A DNA stretch of 64,000 nucleotides from Candidatus Bathyarchaeota archaeon (lineage in GTDB: Archaea; Thermoproteota; Bathyarchaeia; TCS64), in assembly GCA_026394265.1 (NCBI GenBank), contig JAPKYO010000028.1:1-64000 (forward strand). The letters run 5' to 3'. The translations under genes were made by a program, and so were the position numbers. A model generated the notes under the pieces. The model worked only from the letters and a program-made list of their open reading frames with translations, ran no database searches and was not told the origin of the DNA. Numbering within the stretch: position 1 is the stretch's first letter; each line of letters starts with the position of its first letter. This document shows positions 40,174 to 49,574 of this stretch, piece after piece.

Positions 40174-42971
40174 GCCTCACCCTTTACGCTTGGCTTCTCG
40201 GTTATCCTCCGGACAACCAGTATTATCGGGGCCAACGTGGCCGCCACGATCACGAGGTACAGCAGGAGCAGCTGCAGCTGGGACGTGAGCGGGAACACTA
40301 CCTTCCACGCCGTGTAGGTTAAGATGTATTTGTTGAACAGCTGCATCTGGCCCATCAGGTTCACCACCCCGCTTCCTATCCCGAGTATCGTCGCCAGCGT
40401 GGCTAGGCCGACATTTTCGATCGCCAGGCTGACCACCAGCTGGCGTGCGCTGTATCCCTTGATGGACATGAGGTTCAGCTCCGTCGATCTGCTTCGTAGA
40501 AGTGTATAGACTATTAGCGCCATGCCTACGGAGGCGACCGCCGCGGCGAATATGACGCCGAGCTGGTTCACCTGCTGGGACCCGCCTAGTAAGGGTGATG
40601 CCTGGGCCTTCTGGACGACTTCGCTCGTTATGTCGACCCTCTGGACGTTCAACCCGAGTGCCTGTATCTGCGTCTTTATGGCCCCCGTGTCCGCCCCCGG
40701 GGCCAGTTTCACGAGTATTCTGACGCCCGTTATCCAAGTGGGGTTCCAGTTGTAGGTGAAGTTCAGCGGGACGTATACCATTGGGGCCTGGGGGATCCAG
40801 TTTGAACCGAGGTCCCTGCCAAATAGGCCGACTATTTTCAAGGAGTATACGTGGCGCTGGACGGCTAAGTTGAGGTACCCGGTTCCGTCTGTGCTTATGC
40901 CGAAGAAGTTGGCCCCGCCCTTGTCGAGGAGGGCATTCGCGCCCGTGAGGACGCCGATTGAACTCCTGAAGACGCTGTCCTTCGAGGCGAGCTTAGCGTA
41001 TGCGCTTCTGTCCAGGAATAGCTCGTCGGTGTAGGCTGTCGTGTTCCACCGAGCCGCATCAATGGCCCTTACCTGTATGCTCCCCGCGCTTGTCTCGGCG
41101 GTGAAGGTTATCTCAACGGCGGCGGACTTTACGCCATCGATTGCACGAACCTGATCCGCGAGTTTGGATATGTCATTCGCGCTGTAGGCGAGGACAACCG
41201 CGTCCGCGCCCTGCTGTGCCTGCAGGTATCGCTGAGTGTAGTCGTTCGTCATGGCGACGTTGCCCAGCACCACGAAACTGTAGCTGATGACGAGGGCCGC
41301 CATGAAGGTGTAGGCACCAGCCCGCTTCAGGCTCCTCCTGCTGCTCAGGCTCGTGAACCTAGCCGCGTCTCCCGTGAGCTTTGCCGCGATGTTGCCGAGT
41401 ACACTCTGGAACTGGGGGGCGTACATGAGGAACAGCTTGGTGAAGCCCCAGAACAGCAATATGGTCCAGATGTAGCCGAGGATGGAGTCCATCCCGTACC
41501 ACACGGAGTAAAGCAGGAAGCTGATGAAGTCCCCAGAAGCCGGGCTGAAGGCCTCTATATCGACGTTGAGTAGCAGCATCGCCAGCTTGTATAGGCCGAG
41601 GAGCAGGGCCATCGTGGGTACGGCCCAGTAGCCGAGGCCCTCCTCCTCCTCCCTGTACTCTCTCAGCGCCTCGACTATCTCCATGTTTGTCGCTTTCCTC
41701 ACGGGGCTGTAGGCTGCGAGGGTGGAGAGGGCGAGGCTGAAGACGACCGTGGCCGCGAACGTGATCGGGGAAACGTATCTGAAGAGCATGTCGAAGCCCG
41801 CTCTACTCACGACGAAGGGCATGATCACGGCGCCTATCACGACACCGAGCACACCGGCAACGACGCCGACCAGACACGCCTCGGTGAGAAGTGAGATGAA
41901 GACCTGACGATGGCTCATGCCACGCGTCAACAGGAGACCGATCTCCTTACGCCGGAGACCCAGCGCGACGTCGGATACCGTCATCCCAAGATACCAGGCG
42001 GTGAAGAACACGGGGATGGTGACCACGATCGTGTTCAGCTTGGTCTTGGCCGCGGTGGCTTCGATGCCTTGCAACGCCAAGTCGAGGTAGTTTATTGGGA
42101 TGTAGCTGTATACGCCGCCCATTCCATTGACCTGTTCGTCAAGGTTCTTGACACGCATATCGGACCCTGATATGTCCCACTGGTTGAGCAGGGAGGTCCT
42201 ATCGAATCTCACGGCGGCGACGCTGTGGATGATCGTCGGCGACCGCCCGACGCTGTACAATCCGTCGAGTATCTGTCGGTACGTGTTCTCGGTGACTACG
42301 ACGACGTTGTACTGAGGTCTTCCCCCGAAGGAATCGTATCCGCCGAGGGCGATGCTGACCCACTTGTTATAGTAAGATACCCCATCCTCGTTGCTAACGA
42401 ACATGGACCAAGTCTGATCATCCATGGTGATGGGTGAGCCGACCTCGATCGGAATGTAGATCCTCTTGAAGTTGGCTATGCCGCTCCTCGGCGTGTATGT
42501 GAGGAGGCCGAGATCGACGATCTCACCGGCGGTGAATAGCGTGGCGTTCATCGAGCCGACGTCGATGTATAACTTTCCATCCTCCAAACCATCAGCAGCA
42601 CTGATCCCCTTGGCTATCTCCCCGGAGGCGGGGAGTGCTATGATGGTAACGGAAACGGTCCCGTTGATCTTTGTGGAGTTCAGCTCGATACTCTGCCTGA
42701 TGAAGTGGTCGACGCCGTCTACGCCCTTGAGGGTCTTGAAGTAACCATCTATGTTGTAGATGTTCACAGCCGTGGTGTTCTTCTCGTAGATGTTCGTGGT
42801 GATTATGTCGAACTTCGTGTTCGTCAGCATGTTGTCGAGGGCTGAGCCACCGACGGCGTCCGCGCCCTGGAGGATACCCGAAAAGAGCGTTGCCGCTAGG
42901 ACGACGCTCAGGAATAAGGCTAAGGATAGGCCCCTACCCCGGGTTATCCTCTTGGACGCGTAGCTGAACAT
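40170..42971 (-). CDS. FtsX/MacB-like ABC permease
   Basis: 933 residues. An N-terminal helix (~12-34, LSLALFLSVVLAATLFSGIL) precedes a ~270-residue extracellular domain. A first FtsX core (about 312-425, three helices, with LRRKEIGLLLTRGMSHRQVF as the conserved cytosolic loop) is followed by two to three mid-protein helices (~445-510), a second extracellular domain and a second FtsX core (~800-925, with SRSTELNLMSIKGYSARQLV). This duplicated arrangement suits lipoprotein/peptide-handling or mechanotransmission ABC systems. Its promoter region faces the DUF1512 gene across inverted repeats at 43032-43100. Confidence 0.92.
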   Translation of the reverse strand: MFSYASKRITRGRGLSLALFLSVVLAATLFSGILQGADAVGGSALDNMLTNTKFDIITTNIYEKNTTAVNIYNIDGYFKTLKGVDGVDHFIRQSIELNSTKINGTVSVTIIALPASGEIAKGISAADGLEDGKLYIDVGSMNATLFTAGEIVDLGLLTYTPRSGIANFKRIYIPIEVGSPITMDDQTWSMFVSNEDGVSYYNKWVSIALGGYDSFGGRPQYNVVVVTENTYRQILDGLYSVGRSPTIIHSVAAVRFDRTSLLNQWDISGSDMRVKNLDEQVNGMGGVYSYIPINYLDLALQGIEATAAKTKLNTIVVTIPVFFTAWYLGMTVSDVALGLRRKEIGLLLTRGMSHRQVFISLLTEACLVGVVAGVLGVVIGAVIMPFVVSRAGFDMLFRYVSPITFAATVVFSLALSTLAAYSPVRKATNMEIVEALREYREEEEGLGYWAVPTMALLLGLYKLAMLLLNVDIEAFSPASGDFISFLLYSVWYGMDSILGYIWTILLFWGFTKLFLMYAPQFQSVLGNIAAKLTGDAARFTSLSSRRSLKRAGAYTFMAALVISYSFVVLGNVAMTNDYTQRYLQAQQGADAVVLAYSANDISKLADQVRAIDGVKSAAVEITFTAETSAGSIQVRAIDAARWNTTAYTDELFLDRSAYAKLASKDSVFRSSIGVLTGANALLDKGGANFFGISTDGTGYLNLAVQRHVYSLKIVGLFGRDLGSNWIPQAPMVYVPLNFTYNWNPTWITGVRILVKLAPGADTGAIKTQIQALGLNVQRVDITSEVVQKAQASPLLGGSQQVNQLGVIFAAAVASVGMALIVYTLLRSRSTELNLMSIKGYSARQLVVSLAIENVGLATLATILGIGSGVVNLMGQMQLFNKYILTYTAWKVVFPLTSQLQLLLLYLVIVAATLAPIILVVRRITEKPSVKGEA

Positions 42972-43031
42972 CTCTCAAGGCTGGGATGTTGGGGAGGCTA
43001 AAAGACTTTTGCAAAATCTATACATATTTAT

Positions 43032-43100
43032 CGTCGATGAAAAACGCAGTTTTTCGTCGCAAATCGGCTTAGACTAAGGTTTATAACCTTATGTTAGTCT
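43032..43100. promoter_or_regulatory. Two inverted repeats in the divergent FtsX-type/DUF1512 promoter region
   Basis: 43034-43059 forms CGATGAAAAAC-GCA-GTTTTTCGTCG with one mismatch. 43076-43090 is a perfect palindrome AAGGTT-TAT-AACCTT centred on a TATA-like element, with outer arms AGACT (43071) and AGTCT (43096-43100). The second overlaps the probable TATA box of the DUF1512 gene (ATG 43119), so a repressor site is plausible. Confidence 0.5.
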
Positions 43101-43118
43101 TCAACAGCACTGATTGGA

Positions 43119-44240
43119 ATGGTACTCCTCTTCGCACAGGTCTTACAGGCCCAACAAACGGACCTGAACGTTATTCTTCAGACACTATACAGCTTCGCCT
43201 TCATCGTCTACCTCTTCTACGCGCAGAAGATTCAGACGCTCCAGATGCTCAGGCAGATCGAGGTCACCCTAAGGAAGGTTAAGCACCTCAAGGATGAGGC
43301 GCGTAATCAGACGTTAAAGACTCTCATCGAGATCGGCAAGCCCACGGGGGACATCGCACCACGTGTTGACCGGTTCATAGACTTCTTCAGCATCGGCCTG
43401 GAGAGTATGGACCCCACCGGTATCGTGGATAAGATGGATCACTTCCTAAAGACGAACAAGCACATCTACGAGGCTGAGGTGAAGGTGCTCGCGCCAAGCG
43501 CGACGCCTACTGAGAGGAACAATCTAGAGAACCTCATAGAGGTCAGCCAGGCCCTCAACATCTACTACAAGATCATCCGCCACTTCTACCTCCTCGGGAA
43601 GAAGACGATGAACATCTACGTCATCATGCAGGTCCACATGATCCTGCCCCAGCTCATCCAGATGGTTGAGGCCTACAGCTCAGGCATACAGGCCTTCCAG
43701 GAGGGCATGCCCATCGGCGACGGTGTCGGCCCCATAGTGGCTGCGAAGCTGATGCACGGCTACCCGCAGACGGATGTCGCGGAGGAGATTGTGGCCGCCG
43801 AGGTGCCCTACGAGGGGAGGACGCTCATCGTCTTCAAGGCGAAGGGCCCCGGAGGCAGCGTCGGCAACCCCGACGAGGGACTCATAAACATCCTCAAGGC
43901 GCGCAAGGGGAAGGTCAAGATAATCATCACCATAGACGCCGCGGGCAAGCTCGAGGGCGAACCCGTCGGCCAGGTCTCGGAGGGGATAGGCGCCGCGATA
44001 GGCGGCAGCGGCAAGGAGAAGTTCAAGATGGAGGAGATCACGAACAAGTACAAGATCCCGATGCACGCCATCGCGATCAAGCAGGGGATGGAGCACGTCG
44101 TCGCCCCACTCGTAGAGCCCCTCTTCGACGCGACTGACAAGGCGGTCGAGTCGGTGAAGCGTATAGTCATGGACTACACGGAGCCCGGAGACGTGGTCGT
44201 GGTTGCCGGAATCGGCAACACGATAGGGGTTGGTCAGTGA
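43119..44240 (+). CDS. DUF1512 membrane-anchored protein
   Basis: 373 residues. An N-terminal helix (about 18-36) is followed by a long helical region (KHLKDEARNQTLKTLIEIGK, GDIAPRVDRFIDFFSIGLES) and a C-terminal alpha/beta domain with AAEVPYEGRTLIVFKAKGPG, IIITIDAAGKLEGEPVG and GDVVVVAGIGNTIGVGQ. This is the archaeal DUF1512 layout. The function is unknown. The glycine-rich ending hints at nucleotide binding (inferred). The stop overlaps the next gene by four bases, so the two membrane proteins are made together. Confidence 0.88.
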   Translation: MVLLFAQVLQAQQTDLNVILQTLYSFAFIVYLFYAQKIQTLQMLRQIEVTLRKVKHLKDEARNQTLKTLIEIGKPTGDIAPRVDRFIDFFSIGLESMDPTGIVDKMDHFLKTNKHIYEAEVKVLAPSATPTERNNLENLIEVSQALNIYYKIIRHFYLLGKKTMNIYVIMQVHMILPQLIQMVEAYSSGIQAFQEGMPIGDGVGPIVAAKLMHGYPQTDVAEEIVAAEVPYEGRTLIVFKAKGPGGSVGNPDEGLINILKARKGKVKIIITIDAAGKLEGEPVGQVSEGIGAAIGGSGKEKFKMEEITNKYKIPMHAIAIKQGMEHVVAPLVEPLFDATDKAVESVKRIVMDYTEPGDVVVVAGIGNTIGVGQ

Positions 44241-44680
44241 TGACCGACACCAAGGGTAGCACGGCGCCGGCGGCGGGCATGACGGCCAGCTGGATCGCCT
44301 ACGCGGCGATCCTGATAGTTGGCTTCCTCAGCCTGCTCAGCCTCTACATGGGCTTCATCAACTACGTGGATAGCCCCGACATCGCCATAGTCTTCATCTT
44401 CCTCGGCGCGGCGGGCTTCGCAGCCATCGGGTACCTGCTATTCAGGGGCAAACCCGCGGGCGCCGCCAAGCAGGAGCCGCTCGAGATCAAGAAGGTGGAG
44501 GTCTACACCACCCTCGAGTGCCCCAAGTGCCAGCAGAAGCGTGTACGCGACTTCAAGCGCGGCGACTATGTCTTCAAGGACGACGAGCCATGCACCCGCT
44601 GCGACGGCATGATGATGATCACGAAGATCGCCCGGAAGAAGGAAGAAGAGAAGAAGAAGGACGACCTTAACGGGTTGTGA
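44237..44680 (+). CDS. Membrane protein with cytosolic zinc ribbon
   Basis: 147 residues. Two helices (~20-42 and ~50-70) are followed by a basic linker and a four-cysteine zinc ribbon (ECPKCQQKRV ... DEPCTRCDGMMMI, C-x2-C...C-x2-C) near residues 93-120, and a highly charged Lys/Glu tail. It is an archaeal-type partner of DUF1512, function unknown. The 3' end overlaps the convergent map gene by 14 bp. Confidence 0.75.
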   Translation: MMTDTKGSTAPAAGMTASWIAYAAILIVGFLSLLSLYMGFINYVDSPDIAIVFIFLGAAGFAAIGYLLFRGKPAGAAKQEPLEIKKVEVYTTLECPKCQQKRVRDFKRGDYVFKDDEPCTRCDGMMMITKIARKKEEEKKKDDLNGL

Positions 44681-45557
44681 CCAGGCAGCCGTCCTTCTGG
44701 ACTATGACCGTGTGCTCCGCCTGTGCGACGGGGCCACCCGACTTTTCTATCAGCTGCGGGTAGCTCATTATGCAGCGGCTGCTCAGTAGGTCGGAGAATG
44801 CCTTCTGCCCCTCGGGGCCGGGGAACCTTGTGAGTATCCACCTGCTGCAGAAGGGGAGGGTCCTGTACTGCTGCTGTATGTGGGCGAGCATCTGCTTGGG
44901 TGCGCCTTCGAGGTTTCTCTTCTTCTCGAAGCGGTAGATGTGGCTGGGTGCTCCGTCCCTGACCTCGCCGACGGCGTTGCTTAGGACAGTGAACGGCTCG
45001 ATGGCGTAGACCTCCCCCTCGTCGAGGCGTTGGAGATCGTAGCCGGCCACGTTCGGTATGCTCCGCCCCGCGTGTACGATGTAGCGGCTGAGCTTGTGGC
45101 CGGTGAGGTTCCGGATGGGCTTGAAGCCGCGGTTCTTTATCGTGTGCTCTATGGTTGCGCCTACGTCGGATGCCCTGACGCCGGCCTTGACGGTCTTTAT
45201 GGCTATCGCGAGGGCTTCCTCCGCCGCCTTGACCATGGGGGTGAGGGCGGGGTCGAGGCAGATGGTGACGGCGGTGTCGGCGATGTAGCCGTCGACGTGT
45301 GCCCCGATGTCGACCTTGACTAGTTGCCCCTGCTGTATGGTGGTCTGGTCGCCGATCGGTGGCGCGTAGTGCGCCGCGACCTGGTTTATGTCGACGTTGC
45401 AGGGGAAGGCGGGTTCGCCGCCGAGCTGTCTCGTGAGTGACTCGACGCGTTCACAGAGGTCTATGGCCTTTACGCCGGGTTTTACCTCGCCGCGTATCTG
45501 CTCACGGACCTTGGCGGCGATCTTGCCCGCCTTGATGTACTGTTCCTCGACCTCCAA
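44667..45557 (-). CDS. map: Methionine aminopeptidase, type II
   Basis: 296 residues, the archaeal type IIa length. Metal ligands lie in VKVDIGAHVDGYIADTAVTI (Asp, Asp), GHKLSRYIVHAGRSIPNVAG (His), EVYAIEPFTV (Glu) and AEHTVIV (Glu near the C-terminus). The ~60-residue helical insert between the last two ligands marks type II. It removes initiator methionine cotranslationally in the cytosol. Confidence 0.95.
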   Translation of the reverse strand: MEVEEQYIKAGKIAAKVREQIRGEVKPGVKAIDLCERVESLTRQLGGEPAFPCNVDINQVAAHYAPPIGDQTTIQQGQLVKVDIGAHVDGYIADTAVTICLDPALTPMVKAAEEALAIAIKTVKAGVRASDVGATIEHTIKNRGFKPIRNLTGHKLSRYIVHAGRSIPNVAGYDLQRLDEGEVYAIEPFTVLSNAVGEVRDGAPSHIYRFEKKRNLEGAPKQMLAHIQQQYRTLPFCSRWILTRFPGPEGQKAFSDLLSSRCIMSYPQLIEKSGGPVAQAEHTVIVQKDGCLVTTR

Positions 45558-45608
45558 TGAGGGTCGGCTACTTGTTTGGGGGCGGTGGGGAAAAAGGGTT
45601 GCCCTGCG

Positions 45609-46073
45609 TCACTTGATGACGAGGACGGGCTTCGTGCAGGACTCGACGACGCGCCTGCTCGTTGAGCCGAGTATCCAGCCGCTGATGCCTCCGATGCCTC
45701 GGCTGCCCATGACTATGAGGTCGGACTGTGTCTTCTCCGCCTGCTCGACGATGGTGCTGCTCGGGCGGCCTTCGAGGAGGATGGCCTCGGCTGCGAGCTT
45801 CGGGTAGTGTTCCTTCAGGTCCTTCATCGCGTCGTCTTGGCTCTTCTTGTAGCTGGCGTTCATCTTGTCCTGGTATTCGGCCCAGTCCTGTGAGGGGGAT
45901 ACGGGGACGCTGCCGAAGCCCTCGTCGGGGAAGATGGGAATGGTCACCTTGGGGACGACTGTGAGTACGACGAGGTTGCCCTTGCACGAGTTGGCCATGT
46001 CGGCCGCGTAGTCTATCGCCCGCTTTGACTGTTCGGAGCCGTCGAATGCGACGAGTATCTTCTTGAACAACAT
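45609..46073 (-). CDS. Universal stress protein
   Basis: 154 residues, a single UspA domain: FKKILVAFDGSEQSKRAIDY at the start, and the ATP-binding signature GSRGIGGISGWILGSTSRRV (G-x2-G-x9-G-S/T) near residue 122, ending PVLVIK. It binds ATP and acts in stress responses by an uncertain mechanism. A TATA-like TTTATAAA lies about 30 bases upstream of the ATG at 46073. Confidence 0.94.
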   Translation of the reverse strand: MLFKKILVAFDGSEQSKRAIDYAADMANSCKGNLVVLTVVPKVTIPIFPDEGFGSVPVSPSQDWAEYQDKMNASYKKSQDDAMKDLKEHYPKLAAEAILLEGRPSSTIVEQAEKTQSDLIVMGSRGIGGISGWILGSTSRRVVESCTKPVLVIK

Positions 46074-46119
46074 TGTCTTCGGTAGATGCTTCGAATCTGG
46101 GTTTATAAATGAGGTAACT

Positions 46120-47055
46120 CTAGGATTGGTGCCCAGGTGTCTGGAGGAGCTTTAGTGGGCCGTACTTCTTCTCGATGAGGCGCCACTCGTCCTCGTTGTA
46201 GAACCTGCAGAGGCCCTTGCCGTATGCCTTTGCGACCTCGACGCAGAATCTTGTCGCCTCCTCGATGTCCTCCGGGTGGCTGGCGCCCGTTGCGCAGCCG
46301 GGGACGGTTGACTCGGTGGTTATTGCGACGCCGACGACGGGTTTGTCGGTGGCTGTGCATGGCTGCATTATGCTGTTTATGTGGTCGATGCCGTTGCCGT
46401 AGGGGGTTATGTCCTGCGTGGTGAGTGGGCAGACCCGTGGGAGCCTCCCGGTGACTATCTCCATGATTGTGAGGAGGTCGTCGCTGACCTTGAGTATCCA
46501 GCCCTGCTTCGCCGTGGGGGTGATGGCGAAGCCCCTCCACTTGGCTATCCTGTTGCCCTTCGTGGTGTCGATGCTCAGGACGGCGTCCATGTCGGGTGTG
46601 ACCTCCTCCCTGCCGATGTCGGCGAAGGCGACGGGTGAGCCCATGAAGGGGACGGGCTTGTGGGGAATAGTGGGGGCGTCGGGGCAGATGTGTGTCCCTA
46701 TCACGACGTCTCCGGGGAGCGCGTCGCCCTTTGCCCTCATGTCAGCCAGTTTCAGCGCGGTGGCGACCGCGGTTATCGCCCCATCGGCGTCGGAGACGAG
46801 CCCAATCATCTCGGGTCTTGCGCCGACGCCGCCGAGGCGGCCGAGCACACCGATGGTCGGCGCGTCTCCCTTGGCGGTCTTGCCCCGGGTCCCCGGGATC
46901 CTCACCCTGATGAAGTCGGTCTTCCCCTTCTCGCCGTGCAGGGTCTTCACGGTGACGTCTTCGAGCCCCCTCGACTTGAGGAGGGCGGCGACGTCCTTCC
47001 CCGACACTGTGGCGGAGTCGAGGAGCTCCATGGCCTCGATGACTTGTTTGAGCAT
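46120..47055 (-). CDS. DUF1177 domain protein
   Basis: 311 residues covering the full DUF1177 pattern: GKTDFIRVRIPGTRGKTA, APTIGVLGRLGGVGARPEMI, GLVSDADGAITAVATALKLA, THICPDAPTIPHKPVPFMGS, LSIDTTKGNRIAKWRGFAIT and TTQDITPYGNGIDHINSIMQ. The repeated Asp/His/Glu residues around DADGA, THICPDAPT and the DTTKG motif suggest a metal hydrolase, but the activity is unknown. It is downstream of the MFS gene, same strand, 25 bp apart. Confidence 0.88.
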   Translation of the reverse strand: MLKQVIEAMELLDSATVSGKDVAALLKSRGLEDVTVKTLHGEKGKTDFIRVRIPGTRGKTAKGDAPTIGVLGRLGGVGARPEMIGLVSDADGAITAVATALKLADMRAKGDALPGDVVIGTHICPDAPTIPHKPVPFMGSPVAFADIGREEVTPDMDAVLSIDTTKGNRIAKWRGFAITPTAKQGWILKVSDDLLTIMEIVTGRLPRVCPLTTQDITPYGNGIDHINSIMQPCTATDKPVVGVAITTESTVPGCATGASHPEDIEEATRFCVEVAKAYGKGLCRFYNEDEWRLIEKKYGPLKLLQTPGHQS

Positions 47056-47080
47056 GGTTGGTATTGGGGGGTTCTGGGGT

Positions 47081-48247
47081 TTAAGACGGTGTTGGCGTGT
47101 GTCTGAGCCGGACCACGGATATCCCTGCGGTGAGAAGCAGGACGCCCGATACGAGTAGGAGTGAGGATAGTGGCCCGAAGGTGGTGTACGTGTAGCCGAA
47201 AGCGGGGTTGGCGACGATGCCGCCGATGTTCTCGGCTTCCGCGTAGAGCCCCATTATGACGCCTGTCTTCCCCCGGCTCTGTAGGCTCATGAGGTGCATC
47301 ATCATGCTTGTGTCCGCCCCCGCTTGGAGGGCTCCCTGCAGGGCACCGATGGCGAACAGCAGTGGTACCCAGCTCGCCACGAGCATGCCGAAGTAGCTGA
47401 GGGCGAGAACGCTACAGGTTGCGACCATAATCTTCCAGCTGCCTATGCGGTCGATGAGGTCGCCGAGGAATGCCTGCGAGACCGCGGTTGTTAGGCTAAC
47501 AATCGTCATGTATGCGCCTATCTCGGTCTCGGTGGCGTGCAGGCTCGCGCTCTCGTTCAGCAGGATGGGGAGGAAGCCGCTCCGGAAGGGGAAGTTGAAG
47601 AAGTAGAGGCCTCTGATGAGGTAGATGCTGACGAGGCCGCCGTTCAGGACGTCGGCTATGCGGGTCTTCGGTCGCTCCTTCTTCTCGGATTCGGGGAGTC
47701 TGCCCATGAGTGTGACGGCGGCGAGGGAGATGACTCCGACGCCGGCTGCGGCGTAGAATGGGACGGCGTAGCTGATGGCCTCGGAGACGTAGCCGCCGAT
47801 GAAGGGGGCGATGACGGAGCTGCCGCTTACGATCGCCATGTATCTGCCGTATGTGTGCCCGCGGCCCGTGGCGGGGAGCAGCTCGGAGAGGAGCGCACGC
47901 GTGGGGACGCTGGAGGCTGAGGAGAAGCTGGAGAGGGCGAAGGCTAGGATGAGGAAGTGGCTGAACTCGGTGGCGAATGGGTAGAGGAGGTAGATGACGG
48001 AGGTTGATACGATGGCGAAGGCTATCATGACGCGCCTGTTGACTCTGTCCGATATGACGCCGGAGAGGGGCTCGAAGATGAGCCACCCGAGCATCCCCGC
48101 GACGCCGAGGACGCCTATCTCTATGATGGAGACGCCGTGCCTCCGGATCAGGAGCGCCAAGATAGGTGCTACTATCCCCATCCGGAAGGAGCCGGCCATC
48201 TGGACGACCATGAGCAGGTTGAGGAGCCGGCCCCGGTTCGCGTCCAT
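47081..48247 (-). CDS. Major facilitator superfamily transporter
   Basis: 388 residues from the ATG at 48247 (MDANRGRLLNLLMVVQMAGS). A longer frame to 48289 adds 14 residues with no support. There are twelve predicted helices. The cytosolic loop between helices 2 and 3 reads GVISDRVNRRVMIAFA, the MFS D-R-x-x-R/K motif, repeated weakly as GDLIDRIGSWKIMVA in the second half. Likely an efflux-type drug or metabolite transporter. It is in line with the DUF1177 gene. Confidence 0.9.
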   Translation of the reverse strand: MDANRGRLLNLLMVVQMAGSFRMGIVAPILALLIRRHGVSIIEIGVLGVAGMLGWLIFEPLSGVISDRVNRRVMIAFAIVSTSVIYLLYPFATEFSHFLILAFALSSFSSASSVPTRALLSELLPATGRGHTYGRYMAIVSGSSVIAPFIGGYVSEAISYAVPFYAAAGVGVISLAAVTLMGRLPESEKKERPKTRIADVLNGGLVSIYLIRGLYFFNFPFRSGFLPILLNESASLHATETEIGAYMTIVSLTTAVSQAFLGDLIDRIGSWKIMVATCSVLALSYFGMLVASWVPLLFAIGALQGALQAGADTSMMMHLMSLQSRGKTGVIMGLYAEAENIGGIVANPAFGYTYTTFGPLSSLLLVSGVLLLTAGISVVRLRHTPTPS

Positions 48248-48354
48248 GCAGCAGAACGCCGTAGGTGACCTTATGAACGTAGCCCCCAAGGGTGCGCGAA
48301 GCCGCGTCGCCGAATATTGATGAGAAAACCCATCAGTATACCGATACTCGAAAC

Positions 48355-48867
48355 CTAGAGGATTGACAGCTTCTCCGGTTTGAATAGGCCGTAGTGCGCC
48401 GAGGCTATCCTCCCGTCCCCGTCGATGAGGAACTGGGCGGGGCTCTGGGTCTCGATGCCCTCGTAGGGTCCGTGCCGCTTGCCGAGTCGGAGGGCCCTCC
48501 TCCCCTTGAAGAGTATCTCGACCGCGGCTACTGGGCCGAGGCCGCCGACGCCGTAGAGGTCGTAGAGCGGGTACCTATCTCCGCTCTTCTCCGCGGCGAT
48601 GACCGGGAAGTCGGCGCTCCTCCCCTCGATGTACGCCCGGGCCGACTCGGGGAGGGACTGGTTCAGGTAGACCACCCTCAGCTCCGGTCGGGTCTTCCTG
48701 AACTCTAGCAATTCATCGAACTCCAGCTGGCAGACGGGGCACCCAAAGTATCTGCTGAATAGGAGAAGCACGTTCGTGCCGTGGTAGTCGCCCAGCGAGA
48801 CCCGTCCCATGTTCACGGATTCGCATGAGAAGTCGGGCGCAGGGTCACCTCGCCTCAGCCTGACCAT
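48355..48867 (-). CDS. Thioredoxin-fold peroxiredoxin-like protein (AhpC/TSA type)
   Basis: 170 residues: GDPAPDFSCESVNMGRVSLG opens the redoxin fold, followed by LLFSRYFGCPVCQLEFDELL with a C-x-x-C (CPVC) where peroxiredoxins have a peroxidatic Cys. RVVYLNQSLPESARAYIEG, YDLYGVGG and a closing FLIDGDGRIASAHYGLF fit the AhpC-TSA family. It is probably a cytosolic peroxidase or thiol oxidoreductase. Confidence 0.85.
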   Translation of the reverse strand: MVRLRRGDPAPDFSCESVNMGRVSLGDYHGTNVLLLFSRYFGCPVCQLEFDELLEFRKTRPELRVVYLNQSLPESARAYIEGRSADFPVIAAEKSGDRYPLYDLYGVGGLGPVAAVEILFKGRRALRLGKRHGPYEGIETQSPAQFLIDGDGRIASAHYGLFKPEKLSIL

Positions 48868-48915
48868 GGGAGAGCGGTCGCCAACCGACTAGATAATCGA
48901 TTCGCCTCGCTGGGC

Positions 48916-49539
48916 TCAGTCCGGCCCCATCCCCGCGATCAGCTTCGCCAGGGCCTCCTTTCCGCCACTCTCGACGCCGCTGCCGTGGCCGACGAGGACC
49001 CTGTCGAAGTCTAGGTCGGCTAGGCTTCGGACGCTCGCCTCGGCGAGGTCGCGGTCCTTTGAGAACATTGGGTTGGGGCCTTTCAGTTCGGCGCCTCCGC
49101 CGTTGAGGGCGTCCCCCGTTATCAGGGTGCCGCCGCCGAGGAGGGCTATGCTACCGAGGGTGTGCCCGGGGAGGTAGACAACGGTGAAGCCGCCCACGGT
49201 CTGGCCGTCGATCAGCCTGAGGTCAACCTCTAGGCCGGTTGCCTTCTCGACATCGTCCGCCTCGGCGTCGTGGGCGGCGATCAGGAAGGGTTGGCGTGAT
49301 GCTTTGAGGGCTTTGAGTCCGCCTATGTGGTCGCGGTGGGCGTGGGTTATGATGCAGAGGTCTACGTCTGAGAGCCTGTGGTCGAGGGTTTCCAGTTTCT
49401 TGATGATGGTTCTGGCTGAGCCGTCGTTTAGGCCGGTGTCGATTAGGGTGAGGTCGTCCCCCTCGGCTATGAATGAGTTTACCATCGGGAAGAGCCCGGC
49501 GATGCGGTGCTCGATGACGTGTATCTTCTCTTCGGCCAC
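48916..49539 (-). CDS. Metallo-beta-lactamase fold hydrolase (short type)
   Basis: 207 residues from the GTG at 49539. The frame runs further upstream but only as a shadow of the next gene. Metal motifs: IITHAHRDHIGGLKALK (H-x-H-x-D-H), VVYLPGHTLGSIAL (His), LITGDALNGG (Asp) and VLVGHGSGVE (His). It is a glyoxalase II/ribonuclease Z-like hydrolase of unknown substrate. It is only distantly similar to the three longer paralogues upstream (49575-52383). Confidence 0.88.
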   Translation of the reverse strand: MAEEKIHVIEHRIAGLFPMVNSFIAEGDDLTLIDTGLNDGSARTIIKKLETLDHRLSDVDLCIITHAHRDHIGGLKALKASRQPFLIAAHDAEADDVEKATGLEVDLRLIDGQTVGGFTVVYLPGHTLGSIALLGGGTLITGDALNGGGAELKGPNPMFSKDRDLAEASVRSLADLDFDRVLVGHGSGVESGGKEALAKLIAGMGPD

Positions 49540-49574
49540 GGTTGAGTGAGGGGTTCTTGTGTTTAAAAGGTGGG

